NCBI RefSeq assembly: GCF_000282535.1
Contig: NZ_AKJC01000166.1
Coordinates: forward strand, 1-42,495
Direction of reading: 5' to 3'
From: Pseudomonas sp. GM84
GTDB lineage: Bacteria; Pseudomonadota; Gammaproteobacteria; Pseudomonadales; Pseudomonadaceae
DNA: 42,495 nucleotides
In this document: positions 21,625-29,865 of the stretch, piece after piece
How the letters are laid out: every line of letters starts with the position of its first letter
How positions within the stretch are numbered: position 1 is the first letter of the stretch
The notes under the pieces: generated by a model
What the model saw: only the letters and a program-made list of their open reading frames with translations
The model's database searches: none
What the model was told of the DNA's origin: nothing
Made by a program: the position numbers and the translations under genes

Positions 21625-23046
21625 TCAGTTCTTGCGGATTTTCTCGACAATCGCCGTGGTCGAGCTGTTCTCGACCAGCCCCAGCACCTTCACCGTACCG
21701 CCGTAGGCGCGGACGATATCGGCCCCGACCACCTGGTCGATGCCATAGTCACCGCCCTTGACCAGCACGTCCGGCTTGACCTGGCTAAGCAGGTTTTCCG
21801 GGGTACCTTCCGGGAAGCTGATTACCCAGTCCACCGCCCCTAGCCCCGCCAGCACAGCCATGCGCCGGTCGACACTGTTGATCGGCCGACCCGGCCCTTT
21901 CAGGCGGCTGACCGAAGCGTCGTCGTTGACCGCAACGATCAACCGATCACCTTGGGCACGGGCCTGCTCCAGGTAGGTCACATGCCCGGCATGCAGGATG
22001 TCGAAGCAACCGTTGGTGAACACGATCTTCTCGTTGTGCGCACGCGCGTCGTCGATGGCCAGCAGCAGTTGCTCCAGCCCCAGCACACCACGCTCGGAAC
22101 CTTCTTCGCGCTGTATTGCACGGCGCAGTTCAGGCGCACTGATGGCCGCAGTACCCAGCTTGCCGACCACGATACCCGCAGCCAGGTTGGCCAGGGCCAC
22201 CGCATGAGGCAGGTCTTCACCGGCCGCGATGGCAGCCGCCAAGGTGGAGATGACGGTATCACCGGCACCGGTCACATCGAACACTTCACGGGCACGGGCC
22301 GGCAGGTGCAGCGCCGGCTGGCCGACGCGCAGCAGGGTCATGCCATGCTCGCCACGGGTCACCAGCAGCGCACCCAGGTCAAGGTCCTGCAGCAGTTGCA
22401 GGCCCTTGGTGACCAATTCCGCTTCATCGGCGCAGCGGCCGACGATGGTTTCGAATTCGCTGAGGTTCGGGGTAATCAGGCTGGCGCCACGGTAGATCGA
22501 AAAATCCTTGCCCTTGGGATCGGCCAGCACCGGGATGCCCTTGGCACGCGCGGCCTGGATCAGGCTCTGGTGATTTTTCAGCGCACCCTTGCCGTAGTCG
22601 GACAGGACCAGCACCTTGACGCCTTCGAGCAGGCTGTCGACTTCCGTGCCAAGCGACAGCGGGTCGGTGGCGAACGGCTCTTCGAAATCGATGCGCAGCA
22701 GTTGCTGGTGGCGACTCATGACCCGCAACTTGACGATGGTCGGCTGGTGGGCGATACGCTGGAATACCGAACGTACGCCGGCGGCCTGCAGGCTGTTGGC
22801 CAGGCTGTCGGCGGCCTCGTCCTGACCGGTAACGCCGATCAGCGAAGCCGGTGCACCCAGCGCGGCAATGTTCAAGGCAACGTTGGCCGCGCCGCCTGGG
22901 CGATCTTCAATCTGATCGACCTTGACCACCGGCACTGGCGCTTCCGGCGAGATACGCGAAGTACCACCATGCCAGTAGCGGTCGAGCATGACATCGCCGA
23001 CCACCAATACCGGGGCTTGATCGAAACGCGGCATGGATAACTTCAT
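21625..23046 (-). CDS. hldE: Bifunctional heptose-7-phosphate kinase / heptose-1-phosphate adenylyltransferase
   Basis: The 473-residue fusion supplies ADP-heptose for the LPS inner core. The N-terminal ribokinase-type domain (residues 1 to about 318) has GGAANVA (51-57) and the DVTGAGD anion hole (257-263). The C-terminal cytidylyltransferase-type domain has [14 protein letters not shown] with HxGH at 352-355. The start is ATG 23046 ([10 protein letters not shown]); an upstream in-frame ATG adds 15 residues without family support. An extended -10 sequence lies about 36 nt upstream. It is followed by a REP pair and convergent with the degenerate-Nudix gene. Confidence 0.97.
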   Translation of the reverse strand: MKLSMPRFDQAPVLVVGDVMLDRYWHGGTSRISPEAPVPVVKVDQIEDRPGGAANVALNIAALGAPASLIGVTGQDEAADSLANSLQAAGVRSVFQRIAHQPTIVKLRVMSRHQQLLRIDFEEPFATDPLSLGTEVDSLLEGVKVLVLSDYGKGALKNHQSLIQAARAKGIPVLADPKGKDFSIYRGASLITPNLSEFETIVGRCADEAELVTKGLQLLQDLDLGALLVTRGEHGMTLLRVGQPALHLPARAREVFDVTGAGDTVISTLAAAIAAGEDLPHAVALANLAAGIVVGKLGTAAISAPELRRAIQREEGSERGVLGLEQLLLAIDDARAHNEKIVFTNGCFDILHAGHVTYLEQARAQGDRLIVAVNDDASVSRLKGPGRPINSVDRRMAVLAGLGAVDWVISFPEGTPENLLSQVKPDVLVKGGDYGIDQVVGADIVRAYGGTVKVLGLVENSSTTAIVEKIRKN

Positions 23047-23081
23047 GGGCAACCCATATGAAAATAATGAACAGGGGCAGG

Positions 23082-23090
23082 ATATTAGCA
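23082..23090 (-). promoter_or_regulatory. Candidate extended -10 promoter of hldE
   Basis: TGCTAATAT on the minus strand fits TGN-TATAAT with 5 of 6 core matches. The -35 region is poor, which an extended -10 tolerates. The 5' leader would be about 30 nt. Confidence 0.45.
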
Positions 23091-23143
23091 CAGGGTAGAC
23101 GACGGCTTTATGGCCAGATCGACCCTGGAAAATTCCGGTGACA

Positions 23144-23164
23144 ATCGGGGCCGCAGGCCCCGAT
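23144..23164 (-). terminator. Hairpin downstream of msbA
   Basis: A perfect 9-bp stem (ATCGGGGCC and GGCCCCGAT) with a 3-nt loop lies 11 nt past the msbA stop codon. It is followed by TTGTCA rather than a true T-run, so it is a weak terminator or a 3'-end stabilising hairpin. Confidence 0.5.
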
Positions 23165-23174
23165 CACAGAGGAC

Positions 23175-24986
23175 TCAGGTGATATCGGCCTTGGCCGGCT
23201 CATCCAGGCCCATGGCATGCAGGCGGGCATAATGGCCATTGGCAGCCAGCAGCTCGGCATGGGTGCCACGCTCCACCAGGCGACCCTGGTCCATGACCAG
23301 AATCAGATCGGCCTTCTCGATGGTCGACAGGCGGTGAGCGATCACCAGCGTGGTACGGCCTTGCATCACGTGGTCCAGGGCGGCCTGGATGTGCCGCTCG
23401 GATTCGGTGTCCAGGGCCGAGGTCGCCTCGTCGAGGATCAGCAACGGTGCGTTCTTCAGCAAGGCCCGGGCAATCGCCAGGCGCTGGCGCTGGCCGCCGG
23501 AAAGCAGCACACCGTTCTCGCCAACCTCGGTATCGAAGCCTTTGGGCAACTGGTCGACGAACTCCTTGGCATAGGCATCGGCTGCCGCCGCTTCGATGTC
23601 CGCGCGCGGCGCGCCGGCCAGGTCACCATAGGCGATGTTGTTGGCCACGGTGTCGTTGAACAGGGTGACATGCTGGGTCACCTGCGACACGTGCTTGCGC
23701 AGATTGCGCAGGCGGTAGTCCTCGATTTCCACACCATCGAGCAGAATCTGCCCTTCGTTGTGGTGGTAGAAGCGTGGGATCAACGCCGCCAGGGTCGACT
23801 TGCCGCTACCCGAGCGCCCCACCAGGGCAATCATCTGCCCAGGTTCGGCAACGAAGTTGATATCGCGCAGCACTTCGCGCTCGGTGCCAGGGTAGGTGAA
23901 GCTCAGGTTGCGCACTTCGAGGCGCCCCTGCACCCGCTCTTTCTCGACCGTGCCGGTATCGATCTCGGGCTCTTCGTCCAACTGCTCGAAGATGCTCTCG
24001 GCACCGGCCAGGCCTTTCTGGATGGTCGAGCTGACTTCCGAAAGCTGGCGGATCGGCTTGGGCAGCAGGCCCGCCGCGGTGATGTAGGCCACCAGGTCGC
24101 CGGCGGTGGACTCACCGCGCAGGAACAGCACCAGGAACATCAGCGCCGCCATGGCGCTGTAGATCACCAGCTGCAGCATCGGCGTGTACAGCGAACCGGT
24201 CTTGGTCATGCGCAGTTGCTTGTCGGTGTTGCTCTGGCTGGCGCGACCGAAGCGCTGCTGCTCGTAAGCCTCGCCGCCGAAGCTGCGGACCACGCGGTAA
24301 CCCTGGATAGTCTCGGAAGCGACGTGGGTGACATCACCCATGGCCACCTGGATCTTCTTGCTCTGCTTGCGGAATTTCTTGCTGGCAACGCTGACCATCA
24401 CCGCGATCACCGGCAGGATGGCCACCATCACCAGGGTCAGGTGCCAGTTCATCCACAGCAGGTAGGCAAACAGGAACACCACGGTCAGGCCTTCGCGGAT
24501 GACCACCTTGATCGCGTCGGTAGCGGCGCCGGTGACCATGGTCACGTTGAAGGTGATGCGCGAGATCAGGTGCCCGGAGTTGTGGTTGTCGAAGTAGCGG
24601 TTGGGCAGTACCAGCAGTTTGTTGAACAATTCGACGCGCAGATCGTGCACCAGGCACAAGGAGACCTTGGCCAGAAAGTAGTTACCCAGGAAAGAGCCCA
24701 GCCCCTGCCAGGCGGCGATCAGGATGATCAGCAGCGGCACCGCCTGCAGCAGCTGCAGGTCGCGCAAGTACGGCACGTTGGGGAACAACACCGCTTCGGG
24801 GTTGCTCAGGCCATCGACGAAGTACTTGAGAATCCCGGCCAGCATGGGCTGGGTCGAGGCAAAGATCACGAAACCGATGATGCTCAGCAGGAAAATGCCG
24901 ACATAGGGTTTCACGTAGCTCAGCAGCCGGAAGTAGATCTTCAGGCTGGAGGTGTGCTCCGCCGGTAGCGGTGTTTCGGCCATCAT
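23175..24986 (-). CDS. msbA: Lipid A export ATP-binding/permease MsbA
   Basis: The 603-residue homodimeric ABC exporter flips core-lipid A from the inner to the outer leaflet of the inner membrane. Six transmembrane helices lie in residues 25-310. The nucleotide-binding domain follows: Walker A GRSGSGKST (390-398), signature LSGGQRQR (495 on), Walker B LLILDEAT (515-522), and the switch His in VIAHRLST. The start is one of two adjacent ATG codons (24986 or 24983). It begins 12 nt after the stop of waaL on the same strand, so the two are likely co-transcribed, and they work in succession in LPS assembly. Confidence 0.96.
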   Translation of the reverse strand: MMAETPLPAEHTSSLKIYFRLLSYVKPYVGIFLLSIIGFVIFASTQPMLAGILKYFVDGLSNPEAVLFPNVPYLRDLQLLQAVPLLIILIAAWQGLGSFLGNYFLAKVSLCLVHDLRVELFNKLLVLPNRYFDNHNSGHLISRITFNVTMVTGAATDAIKVVIREGLTVVFLFAYLLWMNWHLTLVMVAILPVIAVMVSVASKKFRKQSKKIQVAMGDVTHVASETIQGYRVVRSFGGEAYEQQRFGRASQSNTDKQLRMTKTGSLYTPMLQLVIYSAMAALMFLVLFLRGESTAGDLVAYITAAGLLPKPIRQLSEVSSTIQKGLAGAESIFEQLDEEPEIDTGTVEKERVQGRLEVRNLSFTYPGTEREVLRDINFVAEPGQMIALVGRSGSGKSTLAALIPRFYHHNEGQILLDGVEIEDYRLRNLRKHVSQVTQHVTLFNDTVANNIAYGDLAGAPRADIEAAAADAYAKEFVDQLPKGFDTEVGENGVLLSGGQRQRLAIARALLKNAPLLILDEATSALDTESERHIQAALDHVMQGRTTLVIAHRLSTIEKADLILVMDQGRLVERGTHAELLAANGHYARLHAMGLDEPAKADIT

Positions 24987-24998
24987 CGAGCTCGCTGT

Positions 24999-26174
24999 TC
25001 AGGTTGAACCGGAAATTTTACCACAGGCGCCATTTTCGGCACGCCCCCAGGGTAACAACATGGCCAGGCCGACCGTCAGCCAGCTGACGAACCACTCGGC
25101 ACGCGGTGTCCCGGTCAGGCTGGCGGCATCGAACTGCATGGCCATGGTGGAGTAAACCCACAACGCGAGCAGGATCTTGCCGAGCACGGTATCCCGGGCG
25201 CGAACGATTTCGCCCAACGTGAACAACCACACCGTGATCCACAGCAGCATGCCCGGGAGGCCCAGCTCCATGGCGACATGGGTAAACATGTTGTGCGAGT
25301 GATCGAACAGCATGCCCGCCGCACTCACCTTGTACTCTGCGCCCAGGCCCAGCCCGGTCCAAGGGTGCTCGCCAATCATCTGCAGCACCGACCCGAAAAT
25401 TTCCGGGCGGAACGAGGAGCCACGAGCTGTCAGATCCTCGTAGAGCATGTAGAAGGCCAAGCCAGAGGCGAGCATCGCCGCAATTGCAATCAGCCGGCTG
25501 TGGCGGTCACGGAACCACAGCGGCGCGAGCACGGCGGTGAGCACCAGCGCCAGCGACGCACCACGGCTCTGACTGAGCAAGACATACGTCCCCAGGCACG
25601 CCAATGCCAGGAACCAGGCAAGCTGCGCACCGCGCTTGCGAGGTACCTGATAGAGCAGCATCAGTATCGCGGCCCCCACCACGTAGGCGCCGAGAATCGG
25701 GTGGGAAATTTCGCCAATGCCTTCCAGCCGCCCGATCAACGGGATGCCCAGTACGACATAGAAGTTGATGATGGAGATCAGCGCGGCGACGGCCAGCAAG
25801 CCGCCACCCAGCTGCAGCAAGTGGCGGATCCGCACAAGGCCGGCTTGGGCCAGCAACGGAAACGCCATCAGGAATACCAGGATGTACACCAGGCGCTTGA
25901 CCTCCCGCCCAGGCTCCTCACCTGTTGACCAGGACAAGCTGAGCCCTGCCCACAGCATCAACGCCAGCAGTGCCCCCCATAGCGCCGGCTGGCGCCGCCA
26001 GGCCTCCATGAACACGCCGCGGGCAGACCAGGCCACGACCAGCGTCGGCAACCACAAGAACACCACCAGACCCTGTTGATAGACCTTGTTGCTAGGCGCC
26101 AATGCAATCGCAGCAATGAACCAGACCAGACCAAAACCCAACCAGGCCCGTGCCCAGCTTTTTTCGTACAACAT
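24999..26174 (-). CDS. waaL: O-antigen ligase WaaL
   Basis: The 391-residue membrane protein has about ten to twelve hydrophobic helices and a periplasmic loop. It contains the Wzy_C/O-antigen ligase signature near residues 265-300, with RGSSFRPEIFG, HPWTGLGLG and LFDHSHNMFTHVAMELGLPG. The last segment, with its His, is the ligase hallmark. The enzyme joins O-polysaccharide from undecaprenyl diphosphate to core-lipid A on the periplasmic face. The ATG 26174 has GGGGGA upstream. Its stop lies 12 nt before msbA on the same strand; a kinase-fold gene starts divergently 98 bp away. The family also includes O-antigen polymerases; context favours the ligase. Confidence 0.9.
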   Translation of the reverse strand: MLYEKSWARAWLGFGLVWFIAAIALAPSNKVYQQGLVVFLWLPTLVVAWSARGVFMEAWRRQPALWGALLALMLWAGLSLSWSTGEEPGREVKRLVYILVFLMAFPLLAQAGLVRIRHLLQLGGGLLAVAALISIINFYVVLGIPLIGRLEGIGEISHPILGAYVVGAAILMLLYQVPRKRGAQLAWFLALACLGTYVLLSQSRGASLALVLTAVLAPLWFRDRHSRLIAIAAMLASGLAFYMLYEDLTARGSSFRPEIFGSVLQMIGEHPWTGLGLGAEYKVSAAGMLFDHSHNMFTHVAMELGLPGMLLWITVWLFTLGEIVRARDTVLGKILLALWVYSTMAMQFDAASLTGTPRAEWFVSWLTVGLAMLLPWGRAENGACGKISGST

Positions 26175-26272
26175 TCATTCCCCCGGTCAATCAAAGACAC
26201 CATCATGGTGCTACCGCATTATTTTCGGCATTATTGCCGTCATTTTGATCGCCAGACGACAAGGCTCAATTC

Positions 26273-26878
26273 ATGCAATGCTCCCCGCTCAACCAGGTCG
26301 ACTTCGATCAGCTGACACGTGGCGCCCAGGTTCTAGAGGCAGACAGCTATGGTGCCAAAGTCTACCTGCTCGAGGATGGCAATTTCCTCAAGGTTTTTCG
26401 TCGTAAACGTTTGATTTCATCTGCGCTGCTTCGCCCCTACTCCCAGCGTTTCGTCGACAATGCTGCGCGCCTCGCGCAAATGGGCATTCCCACGCTGCAG
26501 GTGATCAGCCAGCACAAGCTCGACCTGCCAGGCCGAACTGCAGTGCTGTACCGCCCGCTTCCCGGGCGCACGCTGTTGCAGATGTCTCGCGATGCCGACT
26601 TCAGCTGGGCCACCTACCTGCCCCGCCTGATCGAATTGATCCGCCAACTGCACCGCAGCGGCATCTACTTCCGCTCGCTGCACCTGGGCAATGTGGTGGT
26701 AACGCCTGATGAGCGCCTTGGCCTGATCGACGTGGCGGACATGCGTTTCCTGCGCCCGCCCCTTTCCGCACGCATGATCCGGCGTAATGTGCAGCACATG
26801 GTACGTTACATCGAGCGCGAGAAACTTGGCGACCGCTTCCCCCTCGCCGACTTCGAGGCGGCCCTGCTGGCGCGCTGA
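26273..26878 (+). CDS. LPS-kinase-like (toluene-tolerance type) kinase-fold protein
   Basis: The 201-residue protein resembles the Kdo/WaaP lipopolysaccharide kinase family and the Pseudomonas proteins labelled toluene tolerance. It shows a beta-3 Lys (GNFLKVFR, Lys40), a catalytic-loop region FRSLHLGN (residues 133-140) and a DFG-like LIDVADM (Asp153). The normal HRDxxxxN loop has His and Asp replaced by Phe and Ser (Ser135), while the Asn is kept. Either the family uses other residues or it is a pseudokinase. It sits alone on the plus strand between waaL and a glycosyltransferase gene (3-bp gap to the convergent end). A role in core phosphorylation or in LPS assembly is inferred. Confidence 0.7.
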   Translation: MQCSPLNQVDFDQLTRGAQVLEADSYGAKVYLLEDGNFLKVFRRKRLISSALLRPYSQRFVDNAARLAQMGIPTLQVISQHKLDLPGRTAVLYRPLPGRTLLQMSRDADFSWATYLPRLIELIRQLHRSGIYFRSLHLGNVVVTPDERLGLIDVADMRFLRPPLSARMIRRNVQHMVRYIEREKLGDRFPLADFEAALLAR

Positions 26879-26881
26879 ACC

Positions 26882-27973
26882 TCAGCCGCGCAGCAGGCTC
26901 GCCGAGCCATTCTGGAAGGCCCGCCAGGCCGCTTCCGGCGCCAGAGCCTGACGCTGCCGGGCGGCCAAGGTCGCCGCGCCGAGTGCATCGCAGCGCGCTA
27001 TCGCTTCGGCCCAGGCGTCCATGTCGCCAACCGGCAGGTAGCAACCAGCCCCTTCGAGCTGCTCGTGAAACACCGGCAAGTCACTGCAGATGACCGGCAC
27101 ATCGGCCATCACCGCTTCCTGCACCACCAGGCCCAGGCCCTCGGCGCGCGATGGCACCAGCAACCAGTCGAACGCACAGTACAGCTGTCGCAGGTCATCG
27201 CGGTGGCCGCACAAGTGCACGCGGTCACTCAGCCCCAGTGCATAGACATGCGCCTGCAGATCCGCGCGCAACGGACCGTCACCGATGATCGCCAGGTGCA
27301 TGTGCGGATGCCGGGCAGCGCCTTTGGCGAACGCGTCGATCAAGATCTCGAAACCCTTGCTCTCCACCAACCGGCCCACGGCGCCAAGCACCTGGCCGTC
27401 GGTTTGCGGCAAGGCCAGGGCCAGTCGCGCCTGTTCGCGGCTCATCAAGGATCGACGGAAAGCTTCTGGCTCAAGGGCGATACGCAGTGTCTGAACCGGC
27501 CGACCGAGATCCTGCTCCAGCGCCTGAGCGAGCGTCTGCGAAACCGCTGCGATGCTCAGGCGTTCGGCAGGCAGTTCGCGCAACAGGCGAATGTCACTGG
27601 CGTTCAAACGCGTCCGACCATGGAACAGCACCTTGGCCCGCACGTCAGGAATCTGCTGCAGCAATGGCAGCACCAGGCGGGCAACGCCGACACCATCCAG
27701 CAGCAGCACATCGACCTCGGCCTCGGCCAGCGCCTTGCGCAGACGCATGCGCAACCACGGCCGCAACAGGCGCCACAGATGCCGTCCTTTCAGCGCCCGC
27801 TGCGGCATGTGCCATTCGCGCGTGGAGCCCAACCCACAGCACAAGCCACTGCCCAGCAGCAGCCAGTTACTGATGCGAGCATCTGCGCCAGCGTGCGACA
27901 GCACCTGCCGGTGAACCTGATGGATGGACATGTATGGCGAACCGCCAGCCCACATCATGTTGACGATGTTCAT
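26882..27973 (-). CDS. GT4-family glycosyltransferase (LPS core)
   Basis: The 363-residue GT-B glycosyltransferase has an N-terminal MMWAGGSPYMSIHQVHRQV acceptor domain and a C-terminal nucleotide-sugar domain. There VGRLVESKGFEILIDAF, LAIIGDGPLRADLQ and PSRAEGLGLVVQEAVMADVP (the E-x7-E motif) are typical of GT4. It is probably a cytoplasmic enzyme that adds a sugar to the outer core. The ATG 27973 follows a purine-rich GGGAGAGGGG site. It is the last gene of the minus-strand core operon, 45 bp after the GT2 gene. The sugar and linkage cannot be read from the sequence. Confidence 0.82.
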   Translation of the reverse strand: MNIVNMMWAGGSPYMSIHQVHRQVLSHAGADARISNWLLLGSGLCCGLGSTREWHMPQRALKGRHLWRLLRPWLRMRLRKALAEAEVDVLLLDGVGVARLVLPLLQQIPDVRAKVLFHGRTRLNASDIRLLRELPAERLSIAAVSQTLAQALEQDLGRPVQTLRIALEPEAFRRSLMSREQARLALALPQTDGQVLGAVGRLVESKGFEILIDAFAKGAARHPHMHLAIIGDGPLRADLQAHVYALGLSDRVHLCGHRDDLRQLYCAFDWLLVPSRAEGLGLVVQEAVMADVPVICSDLPVFHEQLEGAGCYLPVGDMDAWAEAIARCDALGAATLAARQRQALAPEAAWRAFQNGSASLLRG

Positions 27974-28018
27974 GGGGATAGTGCCCCTCTCCCGCTCAAG
28001 CCAGGTGGGACAGCGAAT

Positions 28019-28792
28019 TCAGTGAACAAATAGTGATATTCCCATGCCTACCAAGGCACCCATAAGCAGCGTCAATGCCAGCTTTACCCGATCCCTTTGG
28101 CGCCGTTTGGCCTTGCGCTGAACCTCTTCAGGCAAGGTTACGTGGCTGCCAAACCCAGTGTGCAACACTGCATCACCTTCCAGCGTCACGGCTGTAAGAT
28201 TTAACTCAGCATAGCGACGGGAAAGCGCCTTTTCACCAGCATAGGCGGCAAAAGGCGCACAACGCTGATAATCACTGAGGCGACGCAAGCCTGGGTTGAG
28301 CGAAAACGCCTGCCACTCGGCTTTTTCGGACAGCAGCGGGTAGCACGGCACCCCCGCCACCACCTGGCGATCGCCCAAGTGAATGTAGGGGCTGTGGATG
28401 GCCAAGTCGTGGGCGTAGCTGCGCAACCAGACTTGCAGCAGTTCGGGCCGCTCCTGCAGGACCGCCCGGGAGTCCTCCACGAATGCCTGGCGGTAGAACT
28501 GCCAGTCATCTTCGCAATGAAAGATGTAGGGCGTCTTGACCCGGCTGTAGGCCAGGTCGATGGACGCCAACTGCCCGAGCTTGGGGCGGTTGACGAATAC
28601 CGTGCAATACGGTTTCCAATGCTCGGGCACGGCACCGTGCACGGCATCGTCACCCGAGTCTTCGGTAATGAACACTTCACGTATCGGCGCGGTGTTAAAG
28701 CGATCGAAACTCTCAAGGGTATGCTTGAGCAGGTCGAATCGACCGCAGCTGGTCACGACAAGCGTGACATCACTTTCTTCAGAAAAGCGCAC
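28019..28792 (-). CDS. GT2-like glycosyltransferase with a C-terminal membrane segment
   Basis: The 257-residue GT-A glycosyltransferase has an N-terminal DVTLVVTSCGRFDLLKHTLESF nucleotide-binding strand-helix and a metal-binding acidic motif in IFHCEDDWQFY (EDD). The last 20 residues are one hydrophobic helix (LALTLLMGALVGMGISLF) after a Lys/Arg-rich stretch, so the protein appears tail-anchored. The start is taken as GTG 28792, because GGAGGGAG lies just upstream (28797-28804); an ATG at 28816 in the same frame is the alternative. Its position resembles the wapR rhamnosyltransferase in P. aeruginosa, but I do not assign that name. Acceptor and donor sugar unknown. Confidence 0.78.
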   Translation of the reverse strand: MRFSEESDVTLVVTSCGRFDLLKHTLESFDRFNTAPIREVFITEDSGDDAVHGAVPEHWKPYCTVFVNRPKLGQLASIDLAYSRVKTPYIFHCEDDWQFYRQAFVEDSRAVLQERPELLQVWLRSYAHDLAIHSPYIHLGDRQVVAGVPCYPLLSEKAEWQAFSLNPGLRRLSDYQRCAPFAAYAGEKALSRRYAELNLTAVTLEGDAVLHTGFGSHVTLPEEVQRKAKRRQRDRVKLALTLLMGALVGMGISLFVH

Positions 28793-28796
28793 CGGA

Positions 28797-28804
28797 CTCC
28801 CTCC
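28797..28804 (-). promoter_or_regulatory. Ribosome binding site that supports the GTG start at 28792
   Basis: GGAGGGAG on the minus strand; the GGAGG core lies 7 nt before GTG (28792-28790). It lies inside the coding region if the ATG at 28816 were used. Confidence 0.65.
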
Positions 28805-28859
28805 GCGTTGCGACAATCGACTTCCCGTTCCCGGTCCGTGAGCACGAAAGTTCTGTTGG

Positions 28860-29816
28860 TTAAAAACCCAACTTCAACCGCAACCGCTGCCATGCAGACA
28901 GGGGTGGATGCGGCCTCAGTGCCGGGCGCATATGGTCGACGATGCTACGGCCAACTTCGGCAAAACTGAAACGAGAAATTGCCAAATGGCGCCCGTTTTC
29001 AGCAATTTGCCGCGCCAGCGCAGGATCGCCGCGCAAGGTTTTCAGTTTCGCCTGCAGTGCAGGAATGCTGTCGTAGAACACCACGTTGTGCATGTCCTGC
29101 AGGCCCAGGGCGCGATTTTCCTCTTCGCCCTGATCGAACGCCAGCAGCACACAGCCGCAGGCCATGGCTTCGAAGTTCTTGATCATGTACTCGCCCATGC
29201 CGACATCGGCACTGACGAAAAATCGAATGCGGTTGAGGGTATTGCAGTAGTCCTCACCCGACTTGGTACGGGTAACCACCAGGTTCTCCACCCGCCCCAG
29301 TTCGTCCAGCAGCGCCTTGCGCCCGCTATAGGCGACACTGTTGGTACTGCCGACGAAGGCCAGCTCGATATCACGCTCGCGACCCTGGTCGGTGAGCAGT
29401 TGTTCATCGTAGCCCTTGGGCACGAATACTGCGTCGAAACCTTCCTGACGCAGGCGCTCGCTGACCATGTGGCCGGAGCTGATGACCCGCGCCCACGGCA
29501 GCTTGCGGTAGTGGGCGCTGAACTTGCCGGTGTATTTGCAAGGGATGTAGTTCTGGTACGCGTCGTGCTCGAGGATGACCAGGTTCGGCACCGTGCGGAT
29601 GAATGCGACCTGACGGATTTCCTGCTTGAAGCGCAGGAAGAAGACGATGCGGTCATAGCGCTCGACCTGCACTTCGCGCTTGAAGTAGCGGCGCAGGTTG
29701 CGCTGGTCTTCGCTGGTCAACCAGCGCAAGTCGCATTCGCAGTTGGCCGCGACGCCGTCGTACAGGCGATCGAGGATCGCCCGCTGTTCCTTCTGCACCA
29801 GAAATAGGACTTTCAT
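28860..29816 (-). CDS. ssg: Ssg-like cell-surface glycosyltransferase
   Basis: The 318-residue protein has GT-B features: an N-terminal MKVLFLVQKEQRAILDRLYDG, and a C-terminal domain ending in FEAMACGCVLLAFDQGEEENRALGL, like the Glyco_trans_1_2 domain. Its length, domain and place beside dnpA match Ssg (P. aeruginosa PA5001), a glycosyltransferase needed for normal LPS and exopolysaccharide in some pseudomonads. The start is ATG 29816 with AAGGAAAG upstream; an upstream in-frame ATG adds 26 unrelated residues. It is 49 bp after the dnpA-like gene and 67 bp before the GT2 gene, same strand. The symbol rests on position and size. Confidence 0.68.
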   Translation of the reverse strand: MKVLFLVQKEQRAILDRLYDGVAANCECDLRWLTSEDQRNLRRYFKREVQVERYDRIVFFLRFKQEIRQVAFIRTVPNLVILEHDAYQNYIPCKYTGKFSAHYRKLPWARVISSGHMVSERLRQEGFDAVFVPKGYDEQLLTDQGRERDIELAFVGSTNSVAYSGRKALLDELGRVENLVVTRTKSGEDYCNTLNRIRFFVSADVGMGEYMIKNFEAMACGCVLLAFDQGEEENRALGLQDMHNVVFYDSIPALQAKLKTLRGDPALARQIAENGRHLAISRFSFAEVGRSIVDHMRPALRPHPPLSAWQRLRLKLGF

Positions 29817-29865
29817 TGCTTTCCTTGGGCGCTCTGCGCCATCGCGGTCAACCATGGGCATTGTT

